From: Monarcha castaneiventris obscurior | Taxonomy: Eukaryota > Chordata > Aves > Passeriformes > Monarchidae | Direction: 5' to 3' | Length of the DNA: 64,000 bases | NCBI GenBank assembly: GCA_026261815.1 | Contig: JAMPIT010000379.1 | Location: 20,882,501 to 20,946,500 of the forward strand | Part shown: one piece after another, positions 48,370-59,465 of the stretch | Numbering within the stretch: position 1 is the first letter of the stretch | Layout of the letters: each line of letters begins with the position of its first letter | Made by a program: the position numbers and the translations under genes | Notes under the pieces: model-generated | Databases searched by the model: none | What the model saw: the letters and a program-made list of their open reading frames with translations, nothing else | Told to the model about the DNA's origin: nothing

Positions 48370-48580
48370 ATACTCCCCACCGTTCCCCCAGCCCCTGCCT
48401 CCCTCCTCTGTCCCCTGCTTTGCATCCTCCTGCCATGTAGGAGGGATGAAGGGGAGAAAGGGGAGAAAGGAAATGGCTGGACAGGAGGAGCAAGAGGACT
48501 GTGATAAAGAGAAACATTGAGGGGAAGAAAATAGATAGAAATGAAATAAATGTTCCCAAAGAAGATATAAGAGATTGAAT
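48370..48580 (+). repeat. Pyrimidine-rich then purine-rich low-complexity region
   Basis: A C/T-rich stretch (about 48370-48430) is followed by an A/G-rich stretch (about 48438-48580) with GGGGAGAAAGGGGAG-type repeats. At the junction CATCCTCCT (48423-48431) pairs with AGGAGGGATG (48439-48448), with one bulged base. G runs make quadruplex or triplex structure possible. Confidence 0.7.
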
Positions 48581-51052
48581 AGCAGCAGGGGAGGGATAGT
48601 GGCAGTTATTTTAGGGGAATGAATACGGGTTTGTGTGTCATAAGAGAGAGGAGCAAAGGTATGGGTAGGAAAAAGCAGACAGGAGTGACGCAGAGGGAAC
48701 AGGAATTTAGGAGCTACACTGGGAGAGGAACTACATAGGAGATCAGGCTAAAGGAAAGACTAACAGGGACCTTGGTGCAGAATGTTTAAAAACCACAGAA
48801 CATTTTTTTTCCTTAAGATATCAAAATTAATTACATTATTCATGTGTATCTACTTTCCCTTATTTTTAAAATAGCACAGAAATTTAAGTACGCCTTCATT
48901 CCCTGAAGGATAGGACCAGCTGGAGGCTAACAGTGTTACCAGGGTTGTCACTGGTTTAGCATGAATATTCTTGCTGAGAACACAAAAGGGTCGTCTTCCT
49001 TCAGCTGTGCTATATGGTTAATTGTTTTTTGTAAAGCCTTATTATTTCACTGCCTCTGAACTGCACCAAAAGGTCCCTAAGGCTGCAACTAAAGGACACA
49101 GAAATTATGTAACACCTGAAAATTAAGGTTACTCAGGCAACCTGAATTATCACTCCAGGCATGTATTTATTTTGATCCAGTCTTTCACTCTACTACAACC
49201 ACTACCACGATGTGCTATTTTCTACCCCTCATCTCCATTCACCCCATGGATCTTTATAGGGCAAAAGGTCTTCTCCTCTGCCCTTGTCACATCCTTTGTT
49301 GGGACTGGAAACTCAGGTCTGGTTTGTGGTGGTGGGGATTAAAGACTTCCAACTGGTTTTCAGTAACTGGTTTTCGCAGTGAGCCTTTTTCTTGCTCGCA
49401 TCTGAAGATCTGTGTGAAAATACAATTATATGCCTACCTTGTTGCTTAATGGGTTTTGATAAATGTCATTGATCAAGTACAGCATTATGCTTTGTTTTCT
49501 GCCTCAGATTTATTTTTTTTTTAATATTACTTTACTCTATGAGGCACTAACAGAGAAATTTAGTGATAAACAATTCTGTATCTCTATTACTGTGCAACTA
49601 AGATATTACTAAGAGGGATTATATTCAGCTGTGTATACATAGTGTAAATAGAACACTACCCAGATTATGAGCATTTCACTGACTTCATAAAAGACATTAA
49701 AATTACCAAAGCACTGAAAACACATTATACTAACATGTTTTGAGCTCTGTTGTTAGACACCCAGGCCTTCCTCAACAATGGAAGATGATTGTTGTTCATT
49801 ATTTAACTGCACCTGCTGGTCCATTTCTGTTGGGAAGCAGAGGAGGAAGAGACATGTATTGGAAACCATAATGTGTGTGATGCTATGGGAAACCTCCCCC
49901 AGACAGCTGTGTTTCTGCACAGAAAATTTTTGTGAAGATCATGCCAAGATCTTTTGTGTTAGGTTACTTTAAGCTGAATCAGTGTTAAGCCCTTTTCTAG
50001 AAGGTATCAATACATAGGCACTGGAATATGTCCCTGAGTGCTCCATTGCACTCTGGTGGAAAAGTTATTTCATAAAAATGTCTTCTCCTAGTAATTTAAA
50101 CCATTACAGTCTTAGCAGGGATTGTAATGTTGTCTGTTCCCACCTGTGGCAAGTATTTAATTGAAAATAATTTGCTACATGATGATAAAACCATCATTGT
50201 ACAACAAAACCCTCTGTAGAAATCCATGTCCTTGCCAAAAGTCAAGTAAGTCAACATTTTTAGCAAAATCAGCATATATATTACAGTCATCTGCATTAAC
50301 AAAATTAAGGTTTTATGAGTTTATAGTAAAGTAACCCTTCTGATAGCTTGTTATATAGTAAAATTGTTGTGGCTGTGACAACGAAAGAATACAAAACTGA
50401 CAACACTTCTTCCTACAAGCATCTTTAAATAGTTGCATTATGTCTTCTTGACATCAAATTGTGTCATTCCTAGTTTTAATACGCATGCAAAAATAACATA
50501 TTTTTCCTACCTCACTACCACAACTGCCTAAAACTCTGAAAATGAAAGTGACACTGGTATTATTTTTGAAGAGAGAAATTAAGATGAAGGACAAATATGT
50601 GTGAAATTAATACATCTCATATGCCTGAACATATGCTAAAATAACATGAAGTCATGTTAAATACCTTAAAGCTGGAGCCAGATCAGAATTAATTCCCATT
50701 TATTGTATTAGTAACTGAGATTTTTAACATTTTATAGAAGGGCAGAATTTTTGAATAGTATTAGCTTCCAAATTCTTTGTGTTGCAATGTTTGATTCATT
50801 TGAATTTGCTTTTTTATCACGTGAGATGCATATTGTGTAAAGAATAAGGATAAGGAATGCCTGCAGAAATACCTGGAGAGAGACAAGAGAGTTCATTGAA
50901 TTCTTAAATAGCTCAGAAATACTATAAATTTATTATTTATATTTTATTTTTTTAAACCTTTGGTATCAATGTGATTGCAAATGCAGGTGACCTGCAGATG
51001 TCTTTCCCCAATAGAGCTGATCACACAGGACAAGTGCCAGGTGTTGACTCAC

Positions 51053-51141
51053 CTCAAAAAGGGTGCTACAGATCTCTCCACAGCAAAATCTGTAGTGACC
51101 TTCTCCAAATAGGTGCTCTCTTTGGAGTTTTCTTGCACCCA
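51053..51141 (-). other. Exon-like block, 89 bp, unidentified
   Basis: On the minus strand an 89-bp block is preceded by a pyrimidine-rich tract ending CTCTCTTACCATCCAG and followed by GAG|GTGAGT, a near-consensus acceptor and donor. Two of its three frames stay open across the whole block. In the frame starting at its first base it encodes 29 residues starting WVQENSKES. I do not recognise the product. It could be an exon of an antisense gene or long non-coding RNA, an old exonised repeat, or chance. It is on the strand opposite to the proposed gene. Confidence 0.25.
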
Positions 51142-54100
51142 CTGGATGGTAAGAGAGATTTATTTCTCCATGCGAGGATGAAGCTCAGGTCACTCCTGTC
51201 CAAAGACAGCAAGCTGCTGGGCATATTAAAACTTTTAATCTCGTTTGGGCCATTATAAAGGCACATCTCAAGACTTTAATACTTAAGGTGTAGAACTAGG
51301 GAAAACTCTGAAGCTTATCTGAGGTTGTTAATGCACAATGACTGTTCTAAATGGTATTTATACTGAAAGAGTTCACAAGCCTTTGGCCCCAAAACTTTCC
51401 TATTGTTTGTGATCCTTAACAGATGTATTCTTCATGTTCACATAAAAGAAAGATTCTCACACAGCAAGAGAAAGGAAAATCTTTTTTGCCAAGTGAGATC
51501 CATTTAACAAAATATTAGATAAAGAATTTGCAAAGCTTCTTGTGAGGTGAAGAGTGACTCATTGAAGTGATAAAGAAATGACAAAATGAACAGGAAAAAC
51601 TAGCCAGTGATAAAGAAGGTCCCCCCAGGTTATTTCTCTGGAAGAAGAAAATTATCAATTCTGAAAGCCTCATGAATCATAGAACTTAATATATATTCTA
51701 TAGCATAATTTTGGATGGAAGTATCATGCCGTCTTTCATGAAGTGATCTGCAATCCATGAAGGCATTGCATGGTGATGTCAGATGCTGTTTTCCTGTGGC
51801 TCTTAGACAGACACATAGGTAGTGTATCTGAAAACAACCCACCCTCTCTAGCTCAACAACAGTTTGTGCTGCCTTAGAACTCCTTTTCTGCTGTCTGTCA
51901 GGGCTAAGAAGGAAAATCACAATGGATCATGTAGGAAGGCAGAAAGAATGAGCTCGGAAATGGGCAGGAACAATCAGGAGGAACAGAATTATAATCAACA
52001 TAATTGTCATCACTTGGACAATTATATGTCTCAAAACCACATATCTCAAAGTAATTGGATAATTTTTATCCAATAATTTATATTCAATTTGTAGGAATTT
52101 TGCATAAAATGAGAAAATTATTTTGGATGAATGAAACCTGATTGTTTTTAAATAAATATTCAAGAGATACAGCTACTGCTCTAGGAAAAATCAGCTAGTG
52201 GGATTTTTCTAAAGATTTAGCAACAAAGTTGGTGTTCTATCTCTGATTTCCCTAAATTTCTCTCAAAAAATAACATAAAAATTGCTGCATGTAAAGAATG
52301 CTTCGTGTATCTTGGAAGTCGCCATCCATTTTCCAAGGGAGACAGTGTGGAAATCACAAATTGGAATTAGAACGGAAAGAAAAAGAAGAGACTCAAAGCC
52401 ATAATACTGTCATCCTCTCTTTTACAGAGCTGAGAGTGAATGAAATGTCCTTCTTAGCAAGCCAGGAAGAAACATTTGATATTTTGGGCATTGAACTCTT
52501 CAAATTCATGTATACCCATTAGCAGAGATGTCGCTTGCATACTACTGTCATAAATGGGTAACTCATTTTGTTCTTAGCAAATTTCAATACTTTTTTACTT
52601 TCTACAGTTGACATTTCTGCTTGAAAATTGGATAATAAATTTTAATAATATTTTACTGGTTTACTGGTTTTATTTGGCAGGAAACATGGTAAAGGGGGTG
52701 ACAAAGCAGAATTATTTCAGCACAGTAAGTCTGACATTACAGAGCAGTTTGATTTCATTATACAGGGCACCTCTGACTTTGAAATTTAATGAATTCTTCT
52801 CCATCTAATGCATGCTGTCCAATCTTAAACTGATAACTGCAGAACACAATTTTCCTTCCGTTGATGATGTGGAAATAAGCATATATAATCATCCAGACTC
52901 TCAGTGGTTGTGTACCCAAACCAAGTTTTCTGAAGCCTACTCTGGATTCCTGTAATGGAGCAGTGGTCTCTCTGAGCCTTGCCAACTTTCCGAGACATAA
53001 ACCAGAGTTCTGGCCAAGTCAGCTGCGACTGAATGATAATGAGTGCCCCAAGATTAGTTTTTGACCTGTTCCATGTCCCCGGTTTGAACTATTTTAAAAG
53101 GACCCCACACCTTTATGGAAGACCTTTGGATGTGTCTTGTTTGTAATGAGTTCTGACTACACTTCTTCCTGGTATTAATGCCAAATTTCATCTCACATTT
53201 GAACTACAGAATTAACTGGGAAATGTCATAAGTACTTGAAATATTTCTCTTTGTAGCAGAGATTTCTCCCAATGGGATTTTCATAAGTAGTTGAAGTCAA
53301 TTAAATGCTTGGTATAAAAATAACAAAAAATCTTTAAAGACAGTGTAAAGGTGTAAACTCACCTTCCACAGCTAATAGATAATGCCAATCAGTGGCAATT
53401 TCTTCCTCTGAACCTCTGGGAGGGAGAAAATTAGCATCATTAAGCTGAACACCTTACCTGGATTTTTGCACATTTTGAGCTTCCTGTCAGCAGTCTGGAT
53501 TTTTAATTTAGAAGACTTAATAAATGCTGAAAATGTTTTAAAAAGACCCAAGGATGACCCTTGTTCTGTGCTAAAAGTTCCTGGAGCTACCTGCTATAGG
53601 AGTGATTTCAAATGTCCAGACCTACAGAGAGATTAAGTAGCCTCTCTTCTGTTCCGGCATCTCATTTTTTCAGCACATGAATATGCATGCAGAGAGAAGC
53701 AAAATTAACTGTGTCATTAAAACAATTAATTGAGACTACATGCCAAAAAAAAGAAAGTAACTCCATAGAGGTTACAGGGAAAATAGGTCACTTTGGCCAG
53801 CAGGTTCAGTTTTCATTTCTGACCTAATTAAAAAATACTTTGCTGAGAATAACTGCTACTTGCAGATTAGCAATCCAGCATCATATGTCTTTCAATTAAT
53901 TATTTATGAAGGATATTTCTATTCTAGGTCATACAACATAGGATAAATCTCAGCTTCAGTGATGTGTTAATGACCAATGCCAGAACATGTATTGATTCAT
54001 TACTTCCATTTAATGACTTGGAAATATTTAATACACCCAAAGTATTAGGAATGCTCCACCATCCCTTCATACTCAAATTACGTTTTAAGGAAAGGAGCTC

Positions 54101-56185
54101 AAAACTAGGGATCAATATTCTTATAAGTTTTAATAAGAAACTGAGTAACATTTCAAGGTTAAATATGACTAACTAGATTATAAAATGGAAAGTGTTCTTT
54201 TTAATTTTATATTTACTTTACAAGAAATTACTTACGCTGTATGGGTTATAACAAAAACATTATAGGATTAAAACTGGCAGGTGTACAGTAGTGCTATTCT
54301 AAAGATACTTTTGCATTTGTTGAATGTCTTGAGGGAATACCTTCTAACAGGATAACAGGAAATTGCTGAAATTAGAAATAAAATAATTTGATATTTACAG
54401 TAGCTTTATTTTTACTCCCACTGTGTATAATTTTAGGAAAGGTGCTTAGTTATTAACATTAATATTTTCCCCATATACCCTTAGATATGCATTGTCTCCT
54501 CTTAAAATTATTCTATAATAATTTATATTACGTTGGCATAAAGCACCAATCTTAGAGCAATGAAAAATGACAGAATTTTATATTTCTTATAAGGATGAAG
54601 GAACAGTTTTAATTTGAGTGTGTTTTTCATCATCTTCTTAATTTCGCTATTGAAGTGAATGGAAAAAAACCCTTATTTTATAAAAGTGGATTGGTGGTAC
54701 AAATTTTCAAGTGATTATTTTCTAGAAGACCAGCAAAAATGTAGCAAACAAAACACCATAAATTAAAGTACTCATATAATGGAATTTCTTGGACATATTT
54801 AATGGACCAAAAATAAATTTTTATCAATTTTACAACTTTTTCTGTTGACTGCCTAGAAACTTTATCTTCTAATGGGTCTTTTGATCATTGTTCTAATTAC
54901 TATTAGAATATTTTTTCTTTTCCTTGTTTCTTGTGCCAAAATTTGCAAGTACAGTTTTGGCCTTGCTGGAATTTCTTACAAGCTTTCTTGGTTTTTTTTG
55001 TTCTGTAGGACCTGAGGAGTTGTATGGATTTTATTCTTAATCAAAATAAGTAATGAATCAGGCTAATCTCTAAATCTTCTACTTGTGAAACCTAGAAGAA
55101 AGTGTAGAAGGTTAGGAAATAAGAGCCAGCTGGAATCACCTACCCCTGTCAGCCAGTTTTCCCTCAAGAGTGAGGCTGTCACAGGAATCTAGCACTAATA
55201 TAGTATTTCATATTGCCACGTTGCTTTCACCAGAAATATTTTAAAAGGAATGCACCACAAGCAAGAATAATTTCACCAGTCACAGTGCACCTAAATCTCA
55301 CGTATCTCCAAATAAACAGTTCGAGTTAACGCTGACCAAAAATCTGTAATAGGAAGAAAAGGTACCATGCCCAGCTGTAACTGCAGCAACAGTCACCACA
55401 GGCCAAGTATTAACACCAGGACTGCAATTTTCAGAGGAAATCTTGGTTTAAAATGGTGAAACCTTTGCAATCAATTAAGCAGTATTTATTTCTTTAGTAC
55501 TGACAGTCTCACTAAAAGTTAATCAAGATGTTGCTCCTAGCTGTAATAAATCTTCTTTCCTGAAACTTAGGAACTTAGGTTTTAAAAGTTGTTTGTATTT
55601 GTCATTTTCTTATAGCCAGTGTCATATATATACATATGTATGTATGTCTCCATTTGTATACACAATTTAAAATTAATCTGTCTATAACAAAATTTGATCT
55701 TTATCATTGCATTTGTGTCTAAACCCCCATTTATTTAATTTTGGGTTTTTTTAATTAAAATAAGCTATTATTAATTTAATTACTTATAAAAACAGCATAA
55801 AATCAAGATTCTCAGTATCTCTATTTTCAAGGCTTTCAGCAGCAAAACCCCTCAGAACTCACAATTTTTTTCTCGTAATTATAATGTATATGTTTGGTGA
55901 TATTTTTCTATTTTTTCATTGGTTTGCATTTTTCTAGTAAATGAGACAAAATGTTTTTCATTTACACTTATTCATTTGAAACTGAAGGACAAATAGAGGG
56001 AACAAATACAGGCCAGTTTGGGGAGTATTGTGGTGCATACTTTTAAAAACGAACAACACTTGCAGCAAACAAATAAACAAAATTCCCCAACAAACCATGA
56101 AAATTGAACCAATTTGCACCATTTGGTCTCTATTTCTAGAGACTGAGAAAAGAGCTCAGTAAATCGCTTAATCTGAACTGTTTTT
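51142..56185. other. AT-rich non-coding DNA
   Basis: No gene or repeat family recognised. AT-rich low-complexity sequence with CATATATATACATATGTATG-type repeats lies around 55620-55650, and TTAATTAAAATAAG-type sequence around 55750. Open frames are short. Confidence 0.5.
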
Positions 56186-56308
56186 CAGAGCTTGGCTCAG
56201 GCTGCTCAGGGCCTGTTCCAGGTTGTGGCTTGGAAAGCTCAGAAGATGGAGCCGGCAGAGCCTCCCAACCCTGCCCTGCTGTGAGAAAGCCTTCCCAGCT
56301 TCCCTGTC
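56186..56308 (-). mobile_element. Probable CR1 LINE 3'-region fragment
   Basis: The plus strand contains GGCTGCTCAGGGCCTGTTCC, then GATGGAGCC...GCCTCCC and CTGCTGTGAGAAAGCCTTCCC. These resemble, in order, phrases of a CR1 3' untranslated region read antisense (CTGCTCAGGGCC, GGATGGAG..., CTGTGAAGAAGTTTTTCC). Divergence is high and both ends are approximate, so the call is less firm than for the copies at 38338 and 43733. Confidence 0.6.
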
Positions 56309-59300
56309 TTTGCTGTGAGAGAGGAGCATCTGGAAAATGGGAAGGACAACACTTAGTTCTGTAACAAAGATGTGTTGAAGGAGTCCTGAGTGCCATCTTA
56401 ATTCGATTCCTCACACATGATAGGGACAGATCCTGAAGGTGTTTTGGAGTGAAAATGCAGGACCCAATGGAAGTAATTTTGTCTCAGAAGAAAAGGTTGA
56501 CTTAAGCACTATACTGCCACCTATAGCAGTGGCAAATAGCTGTTTTCATGGGCAGCATCTGCTGGTTTTCTCTAATAGAAACAATATAATTAATATGTAA
56601 AAGAATTATGTTCTGGACATAAAGACTAGACCTGCAAGACTTAATATGTTAGATTAAAATGCTAATCAAGATGCAATTTCTGACCTGGTGACCACTTTAT
56701 CACTGGCTTATGAAGCACTTTCCTTTGTACCTGCAATGTATATACCAAATTCCATAGAACATTTGTGGTGGATTGATTGACAAAAATATCTGAAGTGATC
56801 AACTTTATGAAGCAAAGAGAAAACTTAGCAGGTTTGCTGTCAATTAAAAGGACAAGCTCAGCTACGAAATCTTAATTCATTCTGTGAGTAGGCAAACTCT
56901 TTAGGTTTTGCCCTTTTAGCGTTATTTTAGCCATGCTGCTTTACTTCTTGTGCAATTATAAACCACATTTTGTCGATAACATATAGATTCAGGTAATTAA
57001 GTTTTAATTAATAGCACAGACTTATTTGCAATGGTTGAATAACATCAAAGTGACTTCTTATATCTACTGAATCAGACTCTCTAATTATTACTTTTGTGTT
57101 AAGGAATTTAGCACATTTAGGCAATAAAGTTTCACCATTTTGTCATCTTTACAATATTGTTTTAAAAATGAGTGGTCACCAATTAAAAAGTACTTGTTGA
57201 TAATTTTCATAGAAGTGATGATGATATGTAACAGTACAACTTAAACATAACACAGCAATGAAGACCATTTACTTCAACAAAATCTAATTAATAAAAATAA
57301 GTCTGCAATAAAGGATCAAAGTAAGAATGCTTACCTGCAAGACAACAAATAGTTCCTGTGAATTTGCATAGAGTTACACTAAATTATGCTATATTCACAG
57401 ACCTATGAATCTGTAAGAAGGTTTGATTCCAAACCTACAAAAATATTTTTATATTCTGCAGGAGTTTTGTGCACAAAACTGTATTCAGGTACTGGACTTT
57501 GAACCCACTTTACCTATCAATAGGATTGGTTTTGTGCTTAATTTTCAAGAGCACTCTAGTAGCTTTTTAGAAATTAGACACATGTATAAAAACATTCAGA
57601 ATTCAGCTGAAAAATTACACAAACACAGCCTATTCTTTTATAGTAGTGCAGATTATCAATCTTTGTGACTTAAATTTCTATGCATGAGATAAAAATGTTT
57701 GTTAAGAAATCCATGTTACTTCTAGTGTGTGACTACACTCTTCTACATTTTGTTGGTAATGGCTGTTGTATAAAATGTCTGCTCTCACTTAGAGCAATAG
57801 TGGAAGCTGCTTACTGCCCTGTGTATTAATAGAGAGGTAATATAACTTTACAGCTCGCTAAAGACCCAGTAAAAGTCACCTTTATTTTGTCACTCTTTTC
57901 CTTCTCTGGTGTGATCTCGTGTTGAGAATTAAGTAGTCTGTTAAATTTATTAGAAATCTGTTTATAAGGAAACAAGACTTTATAAAATACTTGACTTAGT
58001 TTGGTAGCAATTAATATTTTTTAGTGTTATGTAGGGTAAGTTCAGTATTTCAATAAACTGATTTATTTAATAGTTCAGTTCTGAAGTTTAAGGAAGAGGA
58101 AGAAAAACATCTATCATGGAAATGAACATGGTTTTGTTGAAATCATTTATGAAAATTCAGACACAGAGATAGAGTGTACTTGTCCTTTTATAATTATGTT
58201 CCCAGCACCACAGCATACTATAGCCTTCATCATAATCTGAGCTCTCATTAGGGTTATGCTTGAAAAATATTGGATTCAATGAATAGGAATTCAAAACTTG
58301 AAGCTCTTTGAGATTTCTTGGACATTGAAATGCACTGAAATGCATTGAAATGCAGGAAAAAAAACCACCAGCTTTTCTAGGAATACGTTTCTTGCCATTT
58401 AAATGATCCTGTGAAATATAAAAGGAACAATACCTGAAATAACTTTCTAAGGTTTGGGATACTTAAGGTTCTGTTCTTTTATTTTAGAAACAGCAGTTGT
58501 GTTGTTTTTTATTATTGATTGTTTATGGTTCCAATTCCTCAGGCTCCAGGCTCTGTTGCCATAACTTTCAGAAGTACTTTGCTAAGAAACTTAGCATAAG
58601 ATATGAGGCATTGCTCTCCAAGAATAAGTCATAGCTTTGGCTTCTCCTTGGAGAAAATGAATGGTGGTAAAATAAAGGAAAGGACATGAACTGGATCCTG
58701 ATAGCTAATGTTTTCTTGATGTCTAAGGCTGGGTCCAAGTATGAAACGTGAGAACAGCTCAGGGCCCCTGTGAGGCTTGGCTCTGTACAGGCACCCTCTG
58801 GTGCACCCGTGTGTCAAAAGAAAACTTCACATGAGCCATTTTCCATCCTGTCAGCTCTGGGAGCAGAACATTTGCAATTCAGCCAAGTGCTGAAGGTCCA
58901 CAGCTTACCAAGCAGACATAGACTAAGTGATCGAGGTGAGGTCTGTTGCATAAAACTTTAATGGGCTGAGTAAATGTTCCCTAGGTGGTGTTTGGGAAGA
59001 GTTAAACAGGTCTGAATTCAGCCAAAGAGGTCATTAAGAGCAGCAGACTCTAGCCAGTGTAGGACACTGGATGTTAATGATGGAGAGCTGCAGGTTTCAC
59101 AGCTTCCCCTGGTTAGGTTTCTCAAAGAAAGGCATAAAAAAAATCATCCAAGAGAAATTCTCTCTGTTTTGTGGGGCTTCCCACTGGGACAGATGCCAAG
59201 AGAGAAGAGTATGTCTTACGATTTATTTATCTCCTAGGCCTCATTCAGAATATTCAGTAGGCACTCTCTGAATTCAGAAACTGCAGCTGAGAAAAAATAC

Positions 59301-59347
59301 AGCTATCACATTTTATTAATTAACTTTTGACACAAAGTATATGAGCT
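56309..59347. other. AT-rich non-coding DNA
   Basis: No gene recognised. A 10-bp unit (TTGAAATGCA, with one base changed in the middle copy) repeats three times in tandem at 58325-58354. A moderately GC-richer patch at about 58730-58960 was not assigned. Confidence 0.5.
58325..58354 (+). repeat. Triplicated 10-bp tandem repeat
   Basis: TTGAAATGCA, CTGAAATGCA and TTGAAATGCA follow one another without spacer. A short tandem expansion, likely replication slippage. Confidence 0.9.
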
Positions 59348-59465
59348 AGAATTACAGAATAGAATAAAATAGAATTAAATGAAATAGCATAGCATAGCAT
59401 AGCTCAAGTTGGAAGAGCATAGAAAGATTATCTGACCCAAACTTTCACAGGAAAGGTGGCCTAGA
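59348..59465 (-). mobile_element. CR1 LINE 3' terminus with expanded terminal repeat
   Basis: The plus strand begins AGAATTACAGAATAGAATA, continues as repeats of TAGAAT and CATAG type to about 59403, then reads CTCAAGTTGGAAGAGC and ATTATCTGACCC. This matches the antisense CR1 3' end, in which a short terminal repeat is often expanded into a small microsatellite. Only the last 100 bp or so of the LINE remains. The right-hand edge is approximate. Confidence 0.75.

Larger units (their letters stand above)
44346..51052. other. AT-rich non-coding DNA
   Basis: No gene recognised. The interval holds a 20-bp perfect AT palindrome at 44492-44511 and a pyrimidine-to-purine switch at 48370-48580. A GC-richer non-repetitive patch at about 46500-46740 might be a conserved element, but there is little to support that. 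Confidence 0.5.

Noticed and set aside
50987..51148. Plus-strand exon between an AG at 50986 and a GT at 51149
   Set aside because: The acceptor has a weak pyrimidine tract. The minus-strand reading of the same region has better splice sites, so that one was reported instead.
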